DNA of 64,000 nt from Edaphobacter lichenicola (GTDB lineage: Bacteria > Acidobacteriota > Terriglobia > Terriglobales > Acidobacteriaceae): NCBI RefSeq assembly GCF_025264645.1, contig NZ_CP073696.1, positions 3,968,001 through 4,032,000 on the forward strand. Reading direction: 5' to 3'. Shown piece after piece: positions 17,856-27,446 of the stretch (positions are counted from its first letter, which is position 1; every line of letters starts with the position of its first letter). The notes beneath the pieces are model-generated. The model searched no databases. It was not told where the DNA came from and was given only the letters and a program-made list of their open reading frames with translations. A program made the translations under genes and the position numbers.

Positions 17856-19505
17856 TCATTTCGGGGCACTTGTCGTCCCCGCCGAGATCCCCGTGTTATG
17901 CGGAAAATCCAGCCGCAGATCATACGCCGACCCCACCCCCGACATCTGAATCGGCAACTCAACCCCGGCACCATTCTTCTTCAACAGCCCATCGAACGGA
18001 ATCAGCAACAGACTCTTCCACCCCGTCGTCATCTGCGAAGCCGTCGCCGCCGTCCTCACCTTTCCATGAAACTCGTACTTGCTCCCCACCAGTTCGATCT
18101 GCCCCACCATCGTCACCTCCGCTCCCGGCATCTGGTAATCCAGCTGAGGAATCTGCATCACCGCATCCGCCTGCGAAAACGTCCCGCTCAACGACGACGA
18201 CACCGTCTCCGCATCCTGCGCATTCGCCAGCTTTGGATTCCCCCGCGCCCGTTCGCTCATGGCATTCAACTGCTGCTGCATCTTCTCGTTGTTCAACAGC
18301 GCATCATGAATCGCGAACGTCCCCTCCAGCCGCATCTTCCGCGACACGCTCACCGGCCCCGGCGGAATCACAAGATGCGTCTTCGTCGCCAGCGCCCCTC
18401 GCATCAGCGCAGGACTCGCCTTCATCGCCAGCGTCAGCATATCTTCAATCCGTCCGCGCTCCATCACGACGCGCATCTCCGTCGTGTGTCCCGGCATCCC
18501 CACCGCTCGCGTCACCGACCCCGTAGCCGTCAGCTCCGACCGCCCCACCCGCGCCTTCACCCACTCCAGCCGCGTATCACCCGACATCCCATCCACCACC
18601 GCACGAAACTCCGTATGCAGCGGCAGCGCATGCTCACTCACATCCAGCCGAAACGCCGGCACATCCGCCACTCCCTCTGCCGCAATCTCTCCCAGCGTCC
18701 CGGCAAACCTCCCCTTCGATGCCAGAATCCCCTCAATCCCATGAATCGACGACAAGTCCGCCTGCGTAAACTCATAGTCGCCATCAAGCGGCGTGTCCCG
18801 CGGATTATCGTCCTGCCACGGCCCAAAGTGCCCCGTCGACCGCACATTCCCCACCGGCTTCGGATTCACCAGCACCGCCGTGTAGTTCAACGGCTTCTTC
18901 GCCCCCACATCCGTCAGCACCAGGCTGCTGATCGCAAACTCCAGCGGCTTCTTCCCCGGCTTGTTCGTCTCCAGCGTCACCTTCGCGTCCGTACACTCAA
19001 TCCGATCCACCACAATCCCCAGCGCCGACTGCCCCCTCCGCTTCGGATTATCCAGATCCACCCTGTTTCCCTTCGGCGGAATATTCACCCGCAGACCATT
19101 CACCTTCACCGTCACCAGCCGCGTCGTCGGCTTCATAAGCTCGCGCCATCCCGTACCGAACTCAAAGTTATCCACGCTCAACATCGGCGGCGCATTCGGC
19201 CGCGCATCCGGCTTCGTCGGTCCCGCCAGGTACAAAATCCTCAATCCACCTCCACTCACGATGATGCCCTTCGTCATCGACAGCGAAAGCCGATCCAGCT
19301 CCACCGGGCTGTTGAACCGAGCCGACAGCGTCTCCACCACCTTCTTCCGCAGCATCGGCTGTATCTGCCGCAGCCCCCACGCCACCAGCAATGCACCTGC
19401 AATCGCAACCCCAAGAAAAGCCATGCCGGTCCACATCACCCACCGCCTTCGCCACCACCGCCGGCGTTCTTCCAGCACAACTTGCTCCGTACCAGTCGCG
19501 TTCAA
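17856..19505 (-). CDS. AsmA-like membrane-anchored protein
   Basis: About 549 residues. One N-terminal membrane helix (about residues 22-46) follows an Arg/Trp-rich cytoplasmic tip (ERRRWWRRRW). The rest is a long beta-rich periplasmic region of repeating short strands, with phrases such as FNSPVELDRLSLSM, SVDNFEFGTGWRELM and LTATGSV. This is the pattern of AsmA/TamB-related proteins, now thought to help move phospholipids to the outer membrane. The assignment rests on architecture rather than a catalytic motif. No partner gene is adjacent. Confidence 0.72.
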   Translation of the reverse strand: MNATGTEQVVLEERRRWWRRRWVMWTGMAFLGVAIAGALLVAWGLRQIQPMLRKKVVETLSARFNSPVELDRLSLSMTKGIIVSGGGLRILYLAGPTKPDARPNAPPMLSVDNFEFGTGWRELMKPTTRLVTVKVNGLRVNIPPKGNRVDLDNPKRRGQSALGIVVDRIECTDAKVTLETNKPGKKPLEFAISSLVLTDVGAKKPLNYTAVLVNPKPVGNVRSTGHFGPWQDDNPRDTPLDGDYEFTQADLSSIHGIEGILASKGRFAGTLGEIAAEGVADVPAFRLDVSEHALPLHTEFRAVVDGMSGDTRLEWVKARVGRSELTATGSVTRAVGMPGHTTEMRVVMERGRIEDMLTLAMKASPALMRGALATKTHLVIPPGPVSVSRKMRLEGTFAIHDALLNNEKMQQQLNAMSERARGNPKLANAQDAETVSSSLSGTFSQADAVMQIPQLDYQMPGAEVTMVGQIELVGSKYEFHGKVRTAATASQMTTGWKSLLLIPFDGLLKKNGAGVELPIQMSGVGSAYDLRLDFPHNTGISAGTTSAPK

Positions 19506-19707
19506 GTGAAACTCCTGCAGGTTGGACGCTGATCAGCCCCTAAAAGCCTTAGAAACCGATAAATAAGCAAACCACAATTAGCTTGCAACCCATAGACACC
19601 TGTTATGCAATAAACCAGACCCTGTCACGCTCGAACACCGTCGGAAAACCAACAGATACACTTCGCCGTCCCGAGCTTCGGTCAAACCCTTGCTCTCTCA
19701 CGTCGAT

Positions 19708-21684
19708 TCATGCCGTCTGCTGCTCTTCGAGGGTGAGGGAGAGTTCTTCCCATTCAGCAAGCAGCGTGGCCCGCTTGGCGCGAAGTTCATCGAGTTCTGC
19801 AGCGTCTTTTTGTGATTGATCCGCAGAAGTGAAGTTTCCAAGCCGCGCCTCGGCAGCAGCGATAAGAGATTCGAGACGAGGAATCTCCTCTTCGGCGTGG
19901 CCAAGGCGATCTTCGAGCTGCTTGAGTTTAATTGGGTTCAGGCGCTTGATGTTGGACACCGCAGGTGCTGTTGGCGCGGGTGCAGCTTCAACAATGGGGG
20001 CCGGTGCCGCAGGCGCGTGCGCAGGCGCGAGAGAACTTGTAATCTGCTCTGTTACTTTTTCAGGCCCACCCTGTTTGCGCCAGAGGTAGTCCTCATAGTT
20101 GCCAGGGTAGATGTGGAGGCGGCGATCTTCTACCTCGAACACGCGGGTGGCAAGCCCATCGATGAAGTAACGATCGTGCGAGACGAAGAGGACCGTGCCG
20201 GTAAAGTTGCGAATGGCGTCGAGGAGAACATCCTTAGCGCGCAGATCAAGGTGATTCGTCGGCTCGTCGAGCAGCAGGAAGTTGCTCGGCGAGACCAGCA
20301 TCTTGGCCATAGCGTAGCGGTTGCGCTCACCACCCGAAAGCACGCCGAGTTTTTTGAAGACATCGTCGCCCGAGAACATGAAACACCCAAGCAGGGAGCG
20401 CAGTTCGACCACAGGCACCTTGGGCGCGGCAGCGCTGATGTCGTCGAGCATCCCCGCGTTGGGGTCGAGCACCTTGTACTGGTCTTGCGCGAAGAAGTCG
20501 GAGAGCACATTATGCCCCTCGCGTATCGTCCCGCCCGTGGCTTCTTCCTGGTGGCTCAGCAGCCGTATCAACGTCGATTTACCCGCACCATTCGCGCCTA
20601 CCAGGGCGATGCGGTCGCCGCGCTCAATCGTGAAGCTGAGGTCGTCGAGGATGAGCTTTTCATCACCGGTGGGCGTAGGGTAGACCTTCTTGAGGTGATT
20701 GACCTCGAGCACCGTACGGCCACTCGCCGGAGGCTGCGGGATGCTGAAGTGAATCGTCGATTCATCTTCAGGCACCTCGATGCGCTCGATCTTTTCAAGC
20801 TCCTTGATGCGCGACTGCACCTGCTTCGCCTTGGTGGCCTGGTACCGGAAACGGTTGATGAAAGCTTCAAGCGCGTCGATACGATCGCGCTGATTCTTGT
20901 ACGCATTCATCAACTGCGTGCGGCGCTCTTCCTTCTGCGCAACGTACTTCTCGTAGTTGCCATGATAGGTATGCATGCGCTTGTTCCACAGTTCAACGGT
21001 CTTGTTCACAGTAACGTCGAGAAAGTAGCGATCATGCGAGATCAGAATGTAAGCGTTGGGGTAGTCGTGAAGATAACTTTCGAGCCAGTTGCGTGATTCA
21101 ATATCGAGGTGGTTGGTCGGTTCGTCCAGCAACAGCAAAGACGGCTTTTGCAGCAGCAACTTGGCCAGCGCGATGCGCATCTGCCAGCCACCAGAAAACT
21201 CTTCGGTGTTTCGCCCCCAATCCTCTTTGGAAAATCCAAGCCCCCCAAGTACGGCGCCCACCTGCGAGTCGAGGTTATAGATGTCGTGGACGTGCAACTG
21301 ATCGGCGATGTCGGAGTAGCGCTCCGCCGCAGCGAGGTACTGTTTCGACTTCGGATCAGCTTCGGAGAGCACCGTCGTCAGCTCGATCGACTCACGCTCA
21401 AGCTCGTGGAGATGGTCGAAGACCGAGAGGCACTCAGCAAAGACCGTGCGGCCACGAAGCGCGAGCCCGTCCTGCGGCAGGTAGCCAAGCGTGACTCCTT
21501 TGTTCCGGGTAAGGACGCCGTAGTCGAGTGACTCGATGCCGCCGATGATCTTGAGAAGCGTGGATTTGCCCGTGCCGTTGCCGCCGACCAGACCAGTGCG
21601 CTCGTCCGGCGTGATCAGCCAGTTCGCGTCTTCAAAGAGGAGTTTTTGGCCGAAGCGTTTGCCGGCTGAGGAGAGTTGGAGCAT
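19708..21684 (-). CDS. ABC-F family ATPase (Uup/EttA-like)
   Basis: About 658 residues and no membrane segments. Two ABC domains are present. The first has GGNGTGKSTLLK and signature FSGGWQMRIALAK; the second has GANGAGKSTLIR and LSGGERNRYAMAK. Both carry LLLDEPTNHLD Walker B motifs. Between them lies the charged linker (residues about 235-300) that contacts the ribosome in ABC-F proteins. After the second domain an Ala/Pro-rich spacer leads to a C-terminal coiled coil of about 80 residues, as in Uup. The likely role is in translation or ribosome-linked stress; antibiotic protection is possible but not shown. Confidence 0.92.
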   Translation of the reverse strand: MLQLSSAGKRFGQKLLFEDANWLITPDERTGLVGGNGTGKSTLLKIIGGIESLDYGVLTRNKGVTLGYLPQDGLALRGRTVFAECLSVFDHLHELERESIELTTVLSEADPKSKQYLAAAERYSDIADQLHVHDIYNLDSQVGAVLGGLGFSKEDWGRNTEEFSGGWQMRIALAKLLLQKPSLLLLDEPTNHLDIESRNWLESYLHDYPNAYILISHDRYFLDVTVNKTVELWNKRMHTYHGNYEKYVAQKEERRTQLMNAYKNQRDRIDALEAFINRFRYQATKAKQVQSRIKELEKIERIEVPEDESTIHFSIPQPPASGRTVLEVNHLKKVYPTPTGDEKLILDDLSFTIERGDRIALVGANGAGKSTLIRLLSHQEEATGGTIREGHNVLSDFFAQDQYKVLDPNAGMLDDISAAAPKVPVVELRSLLGCFMFSGDDVFKKLGVLSGGERNRYAMAKMLVSPSNFLLLDEPTNHLDLRAKDVLLDAIRNFTGTVLFVSHDRYFIDGLATRVFEVEDRRLHIYPGNYEDYLWRKQGGPEKVTEQITSSLAPAHAPAAPAPIVEAAPAPTAPAVSNIKRLNPIKLKQLEDRLGHAEEEIPRLESLIAAAEARLGNFTSADQSQKDAAELDELRAKRATLLAEWEELSLTLEEQQTA

Positions 21685-21867
21685 TTCTCTTCTATTTTCT
21701 CATTGGTGCATAAAAGGCGTGTGCCGGTGTCTAAAGGGGTGGAAGCAATTTGGTGCAGGGAAGGTTGTTTTTGCAAAAAAATAACAATGCATTTTCGTAA
21801 TGGATTCTTATCCTCGTCCGTCTAATCTGGGTTTCGATACTTACCTTTTGCTCACGATGGAGCGTTC

Positions 21868-23381
21868 ATGATTCGCTGTTTTGCTTTTCTGCCTCTTCTT
21901 TCCTTTTCTTTCGTCGTGGCGCAAGAGCCCACGGCCACGCCTGCCAAGCTCACGATCTACAACCAGGATTTTGCTGTCGCCCGCACCACTGTCCCTCTCG
22001 ACCTTCATGCGGGAGCGAATGAGGTTCTCACGACAAATGTGACCAAGCAACTGGAGCCGGATTCGGTGATTCTTCGCGACCCGAGTGGCCGCAATCTGGT
22101 GAACGTGGTGGAACAGAACTATGACGCCGCGGTAGTCGACCAGCAGTGGCTGATGGACAAGTATGAGGGCAAGACGATCGACTTTGAGATACAGGGACCG
22201 CAGGTGGTTGAGAGTGCAACCGGGGAGCGGCAGACGGTTCCGGCTAAGACGATTGAGGGGCGAATCATCCGAGCAGGGAGTCAGTCGGCGAGTGGATATC
22301 CATACTCCCCACCGCTGATCGAAGTGGCGGGTAAAATGCAGTTTTCGATGCCTGGGACACCAATTTTTCCTGCCACACTCGACGGATTGTTGCTGAAACC
22401 TACCCTCCGGTGGCAGATCGATGCTGAGAAGGCTGCGCGGTTTAATGCGGAGCTGGACTACATGACACATGGGATGAACTGGCAGGCCACCTATAACGTG
22501 GTGGTGCCGGAGAGCTCCGATACAACTGCGCCAGAGCTGGCGGAGATCATTGGGTGGGTGACGATTCAGAATAAGACGGGGGCAGACTTTCCAAAGGCCA
22601 CGATTCAGCTAATGGCTGGTGACGTGGCGAAGATTCAGGATCTGCGTCGCCGAGAGATGAATGGCGTGGCTTATAACCAGAATGCCATGGTGTTTGCGTC
22701 CTCAGGTGCTCCAGCAGTTACCCAAGAAGCATTCGACGACTTTCATCTGTATGACCTTCATCGCACCGTTTCCCTCAGCAATGGCGAGACGAAGCAGATT
22801 CAGTTTCTGGAAGCTTCAAATGTGACTGTTCGGCGTACCTACCGGTTCGAAGGCAATAACCCGGTTACGCAGCCTTTCTATCCCGGTTACCACAATGACC
22901 AAATCGGTTTTGATCATTCGGGTAATACTCGCGTCGCGATCTTGCAGGAGATCAAAAACTCCGTGGCGAATCATCTTGGCATGCCGTTGCCTGCGGGAAG
23001 GCTTCGTTTTTATCGCCGGGATCGTGACGGGCAGATGCAGTTTGTAGGGAGAACGTGATTACGCATACGGCCTCGGAGCAGACGGTGAAGGTGGCGAGTG
23101 GGAATGCGTTCGACCTGACTGCCGTGCGTCGTCAGACAGACTTCAAGGTGGACAACATGAAGCGGGTGATCGATGAGAGCTTTGAGGTAAAGCTCGACAA
23201 TCAGAAGACACAGCCAACTACGATTCACACGGTCGAACACATGGGCCGCGGGGAGAACTGGGACATTACTGCGAAGTCTTCCGACTTCACAAAGATCGAC
23301 AGCTCCACGATCGATTTTCCTGTGACGGTACCCGCAAAGGGCGAGACCATACTCACCTATACCGTGCACTACAGCTGGTAG
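21868..23381 (+). pseudogene. DUF4139 domain protein interrupted by a one-base frameshift
   Basis: The first reading frame (21868-23058) has a signal peptide and reads as a DUF4139-type beta-rich protein up to LRFYRRDRDGQMQFVG, then hits RT-stop. A second frame beginning at 23055 continues as VITHTASEQTVKV and ends TVHYSW, exactly the expected C-terminus. Adding one G to the GGG at 23047-23049 would restore FVGENVITH across the junction. The break is therefore a single-base deletion or a homopolymer sequencing error; both halves are otherwise well preserved. Intact, the protein would be about 504 residues. The function of the family is unknown. Confidence 0.85.
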
Positions 23382-23623
23382 AAAGAGCGCGAGGCGCAGA
23401 AGAGGCGGAGTTGCGGGTGCCGTTATAGCCGACGCCTGGTCTCTGGAGGCACGCGGCGCGTTCAAAAGCGGACAGCGATTTGCGGAAGTGGACGGCCTGC
23501 GAGTTTGGCTTGCTTGAGTGGCCGCTGCTAATTCGATGTGAGGGCAGTAGTTGCGGGTGGATGGGGTTTGGTAGGCGAAATGCGAATATTTCTGCCAAAG
23601 CGCAACTTCATGGAGGCTGACTC

Positions 23624-24061
23624 ATGGCTCATTTTGAACGGATTCGCGACGTAATCTCAGGGCCGTTTAGTCCTGAGGTGATTCAACAGCGTACAGCGGC
23701 TGGATGGCAGATTGTCTCGATCGAATGGCGAAGGGAGCTGCCCGATCGAGAGACCCCGACAGAAGGTGCGTTCAACGAAAGTATCCCGTACGGTCTGCGT
23801 ATCTCGGACGACTGCCAGCGGCTGGAGGTCGATCCCCGCGAGAATCAGGTCCTGATGCTCATGATGGATCTGCTCGGACAGGACTTCTCGTATTCCAGCA
23901 TCGTCAGCGACCTGAATGAGAAGGGGTTTCGGATGCGGAATGGCGGACCCTGGAACAGGATTGCCGTCTTCAACATGATGCCGCGCCTCATCGAGGTAGG
24001 GCCACGCATGTTCTTATCCGACGACTGGCGGACCAGGCAGGAGAAGCTTTCACGCTTATAG
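23624..24061 (+). CDS. Stand-alone recombinase-domain-like protein
   Basis: About 145 residues with GGAGG eight bases before the ATG. Residues 50-130 follow the pattern of the Recombinase domain of large serine recombinases: IPYGLRISDD, a Glu-rich hinge, LMMDLLGQDFSYSSIVSDLN, GFRMRNGGPWNRIAVFNMMP and a closing helix. The catalytic resolvase domain with its Ser nucleophile is absent, and the first 45 residues resemble nothing I know. No transposon ends are visible. I recall similar short proteins in other acidobacteria. A repurposed DNA-binding protein or regulator is inferred. Confidence 0.72.
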   Translation: MAHFERIRDVISGPFSPEVIQQRTAAGWQIVSIEWRRELPDRETPTEGAFNESIPYGLRISDDCQRLEVDPRENQVLMLMMDLLGQDFSYSSIVSDLNEKGFRMRNGGPWNRIAVFNMMPRLIEVGPRMFLSDDWRTRQEKLSRL

Positions 24062-24123
24062 CGAGCTACTCAGCAACCTGACCAGAGGAGGCCACCCCAT
24101 GCCCGGTAAAATCCTCACTGCAG

Positions 24124-25092
24124 CTAGAGCACTGGGCAGACACCGTGGTGTCGATCATTTGACCAACATGACAAGAGCGAACCAGCGAGCTCTTGTAAGT
24201 CCGCCGGACTGTTTGGGTCGGTTGCGATCGATTTGACGCGGATGCGGGCAGAGGCGAAATCATCTGGAGTAAAAGTCAGTCTCGCGAGTTGGCCTAGCAA
24301 GGCTTTTTGCAGGTCTACATCGGTTGAACTGAGTAACGGCAGCAGTGCAGCGTTAACATCAGGGTTTTGCACCTGCGAAACGGTGAGTGCTCGAATCGAC
24401 TCGGAGAGCGATTCCGGTGTCTGATCCGAACGGTGCAGAAATTCAATGATCGCTGACTGCACCTCAGAAGAATCGCGCCCCTCTGTAATGTTTGTCGCGG
24501 GATCAAGGTAAAAAGTAGCAGCAGCAGGAAGAAGTATCCATAGCATTTGCGGCCCCGGTGAAGGCCCACTTCTTGGCAATGAACCAGGAGTCGTGTTGGA
24601 CATTGCATGCGTACTCTGCGGATCTTTCAACACTGTAAGTGCCGCTTGGATCAACACCGGAGCGACAGGCCTAATGGCTGTAAACGCCTGGAACAGTAGA
24701 AGCGACATTCCCCGACAAGGGGAGAACGAATCCATAAGTCGTGGTTCTAAACGAGGCAGGTAGGGCACGATGGCTTCATCAGTTGTAAGGGCATCTTTGC
24801 TTCCGGTAACAATCGCAAACATCACGAGAAGCGCAGTGGCTCGAAGCTTTGGATGAGACGACTCGGTAAGACTCACGATGGCCGGAAGGACTCGTTTTAC
24901 GTCATCTACTGTCGCTGATTGGACGATGGTGTCAAGTTCTGTCGTCCATTGAGGATCATGAGCAGCGTCCGGATTCGCCTCCAGCTCCAGCGGAATTGAT
25001 TCCAGTTTGCGCGGAGCTGTAGGCGATTGTGCGAGCAGAAGACCGGAAGCGCAAACAACCAGCACGAAGACAATCAGAACTGAACGACGCAC
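24124..25092 (-). CDS. Exported helical-repeat protein of unknown function
   Basis: About 322 residues from a GTG with GAGG four bases upstream. A signal peptide (VLIVFVLVVCASGLLLAQ) is followed by a run of helical repeats with HEAT/armadillo-like spacing (VKRVLPAIVSLTESSHPKLR, VNAALLPLLSSTDVDLQKAL). There is no catalytic motif. Its 3' end lies 62 bases from the recombinase-like gene, tail to tail. A periplasmic scaffold is a guess only. Confidence 0.7.
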   Translation of the reverse strand: MRRSVLIVFVLVVCASGLLLAQSPTAPRKLESIPLELEANPDAAHDPQWTTELDTIVQSATVDDVKRVLPAIVSLTESSHPKLRATALLVMFAIVTGSKDALTTDEAIVPYLPRLEPRLMDSFSPCRGMSLLLFQAFTAIRPVAPVLIQAALTVLKDPQSTHAMSNTTPGSLPRSGPSPGPQMLWILLPAAATFYLDPATNITEGRDSSEVQSAIIEFLHRSDQTPESLSESIRALTVSQVQNPDVNAALLPLLSSTDVDLQKALLGQLARLTFTPDDFASARIRVKSIATDPNSPADLQELAGSLLSCWSNDRHHGVCPVL

Positions 25093-25188
25093 AGGACCTC
25101 ACATGAACTTGCTGCGCTTTAGCCAGACCGGCTCGCCAGTGGTCCATGACAGGATATATCTAACTTGAGCAGGTTCAAGTAAAAAGTC

Positions 25189-26193
25189 CTAGTCCCCGAT
25201 CTCCACCACAACCTTCCCAAGCGCCTTCCCGCTCTCCACCAGCGCATGCGCCTGCATCGCCGTCTCCAGCGTAAAACGCCGCTCATCCACCAGCGGCGTC
25301 AGCGCTCCCGCCTCCACCAGCTTCGCAGCCTCCCGCAGAATCTCCCCATGATGACCCCTTCCCTTTCCGGTCAACATAGGCAGCAGCGTAAACACGCCCG
25401 AATAAGTAGCCCCGCGAAACGACAGCGGAGCCAGCTTATGCGTCCCCCATCCAAGACAACTCACCACATGCCCCGTATAAATCTTCGCTGCGGCAAACGA
25501 GTCATCCAGCGTCGCCCCTCCCACCGTGTCGTAGATCACGTCGAACCCCTCACCACCCGTATGCTCCGCAACATACTGCTCGACCTTCATCGCACGATAG
25601 TCAATCGGAGTAGCTCCATATCCCTCAACGATCGATCTCTTCTCCTCCGACACAGTCGCAAACACATTCGCCCCCCGGGCCTTCGCAATCTGTACGACCA
25701 CATGCCCCACTCCGCCCGCACCCGCATGCACCAACACCCTCTGCCCTTCGCGAACTCCAGCCCGATCCACCAATCCCTCCCATGCCGTAATGAACGAGAG
25801 CGGAAGCGCCGCCGCCTGCCTCATGCTTAAGCCCTTAGGCTTCTTCGCAAGCAGCTCCGGATTTACCGCCGCAAACTCCGCGAGCGTTCCCTGCAGCCCA
25901 CCAATCCCGCCAGCCATCCCGTACACCTCATCGCCCACGCGAAAGCCAGCCACCCCCGCGCCGACCTCCTCAACAACCCCCGCCAAATCCATCCCCAGAA
26001 CAGCCGGCGGAGTCTGTTTCGCATGACCACCATTACCCGTTCGAATCTTCGTATCGAGAGGGTTCACGCCACTAGCCATCACTCGCACCAGAACCTGTCC
26101 AACGTCAGCCTTCGGACGCGCCATCTCCGTCAATCGAAGAGGCGTGTTGTACTCCTCAAGCTCCACCGCACGCATAGTCGATAAATTCGTCAC
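25189..26193 (-). CDS. Zinc-independent MDR family NAD(P)H:quinone oxidoreductase-like protein
   Basis: About 334 residues. GTG start with GAGGA seven bases upstream; an internal ATG at codon 7 is possible. Medium-chain dehydrogenase fold: GVNPLDTKIRTG, VLGMDLAGVVEEVGAGV and the nucleotide site VHAGAGGVGHVVVQIAKARG. The structural and catalytic Zn-binding Cys clusters of alcohol dehydrogenases are absent, so it belongs to the quinone or zeta-crystallin branch. It probably reduces quinones or enones with NADPH. No partner gene is linked. Confidence 0.87.
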   Translation of the reverse strand: MTNLSTMRAVELEEYNTPLRLTEMARPKADVGQVLVRVMASGVNPLDTKIRTGNGGHAKQTPPAVLGMDLAGVVEEVGAGVAGFRVGDEVYGMAGGIGGLQGTLAEFAAVNPELLAKKPKGLSMRQAAALPLSFITAWEGLVDRAGVREGQRVLVHAGAGGVGHVVVQIAKARGANVFATVSEEKRSIVEGYGATPIDYRAMKVEQYVAEHTGGEGFDVIYDTVGGATLDDSFAAAKIYTGHVVSCLGWGTHKLAPLSFRGATYSGVFTLLPMLTGKGRGHHGEILREAAKLVEAGALTPLVDERRFTLETAMQAHALVESGKALGKVVVEIGD

Positions 26194-26507
26194 GTTTCCT
26201 CAACTCCCCTCGGTCACTCAACAGAATCATCTTCGTGTCAGCCGACACACGAGTAAATAGATTCCCGCGATCACCACTCCGATTCACACCCTGCATCCGC
26301 CATCCGTCCACATGCGAGGCCTCACGCACTCTCATCCCAAGAGATGAGTCGAACGACCTTAGAACTCGCGGAGAGTGAACTGTGAAGCGTCAGTGGACGC
26401 CGAACAGGAGTTGCAAATCCTCCAGCCGATCCCTTCAACTGAATTTCCACAGATTTATTTCAAAAAGTTGGCGTACTTTTGCCCACCACAAAAACACCAT
26501 GCAAACC
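26194..26507. other. Intergenic stretch without a recognisable gene
   Basis: Between the start of the oxidoreductase gene and the ACCACG array. Short open frames here have no ribosome sites or family-like sequence. It contains the oxidoreductase promoter region, but I could not fix a -35/-10 pair. Nothing else was seen. Confidence 0.5.
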
Positions 26508-26597
26508 ACCACGTTTTACCACCCAAAAACCACGCTATGACCACCGAAAAACCACGTTTTGCGCCCACTTTTCGCAAAACCCCACCCAAAAACCACA
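26508..26597. repeat. Phased ACCACG repeat array (locus 1)
   Basis: ACCACG occurs at 26508, 26529 and 26551, spacings of 21 and 22 bp, with a degenerate ACCACA at 26592 (41 bp further). The units share an A-rich lead and often TTTTG or TATGA behind. The array ends about 20 bases past the 3' end of the phosphoesterase gene. The same hexamer with the same spacing recurs at 50493-50541. Confidence 0.8.
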
Positions 26598-26615
26598 CCA
26601 GAAAAAATCCGCAAA

Positions 26616-27368
26616 CTAACGCCCTTCGCGCAGCCTGGCGGCCAACCGCTCCGGCAACCCGGCCATCAGAATCCGACCCTGCGCGGCAGTCAGGTCATAC
26701 GGCACGCGATGATAAATAATCTCCCTCGCCTCCGAGTCATAGATCACGAACGCTGCCCGCCAATCGCAATCCCTCGGCTGCCCCACAGCTCCCGGATTGA
26801 TCAAATGCCGCGTCCCCTCTGGAATCGGCATCTTCCAGCTCTCGGCGGCATTCTTCGTCCGAAACTGGGTCTTAATCTCGTGCCACTCATGCCCCTTCTG
26901 CGAAAACCCTCCCTGCAGATGCGTATGCCCAAAGAACGTAATCGCCGTCGTCATCTGCTGCAGCGGAGCCCACGCATCCCTCATGTTCAAAATGTACTGG
27001 TCTTCATTGAGCGGAGACCCATGCACACAAGTCACTCCCGGCTCCTCCGGCGTCACCGGCCCCTGCGGCACTCCCTTCAGCCACTCCAGATTCTCCAGCG
27101 TCAACTCCGTCTTCGTCCACTCCGCCGCAGCCCTCGCCACAGGATTGAACCCAAGCGCCGAGGTCAGCCCACAACACACCCGGTCATGATTGCCCCGCAC
27201 ATTCACCTGCGCCTTGGCCCGAATCAGGTTCACCACCTCATTCGGACTTCCGCCATACCCAACCACATCGCCTAGATTCCATAGCGCGTCGTACGGCTCT
27301 GCTGCGGCAAGAACTGCTGTCAATGCTTCTAGGTTCCCGTGAATGTCTGAAACAATGAGCGCGCGCAT
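26616..27368 (-). CDS. Metallophosphoesterase family protein (YfcE/ApaH-like)
   Basis: About 250 residues from the ATG at 27368; an in-frame TTG 18 bases upstream is the alternative. Calcineurin-like metal motifs are all present: VSDIHGN, LGDVVGYG, VRGNHD, CVHGSPLNE and FGHTHLQ. A late INPGAVGQPRD is typical of the small DNA/nucleotide-type phosphoesterases related to YfcE. It is cytoplasmic, with likely Mn or Fe/Zn in the two-metal site. The natural substrate is unknown. Confidence 0.9.
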   Translation of the reverse strand: MRALIVSDIHGNLEALTAVLAAAEPYDALWNLGDVVGYGGSPNEVVNLIRAKAQVNVRGNHDRVCCGLTSALGFNPVARAAAEWTKTELTLENLEWLKGVPQGPVTPEEPGVTCVHGSPLNEDQYILNMRDAWAPLQQMTTAITFFGHTHLQGGFSQKGHEWHEIKTQFRTKNAAESWKMPIPEGTRHLINPGAVGQPRDCDWRAAFVIYDSEAREIIYHRVPYDLTAAQGRILMAGLPERLAARLREGR

Positions 27369-27446
27369 GCAATCAAATTGGCCCAACGACCAATTTTTAA
27401 GTCTATAGACATTTACCCATTCAGGGAAATCACCCAGTCACCCCAA

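Noticed and set aside
26508..26597. CRISPR array
   Set aside because: The units are degenerate, only the hexamer is conserved, and spacers of about 15 bases are too short and too similar; no cas genes are present.
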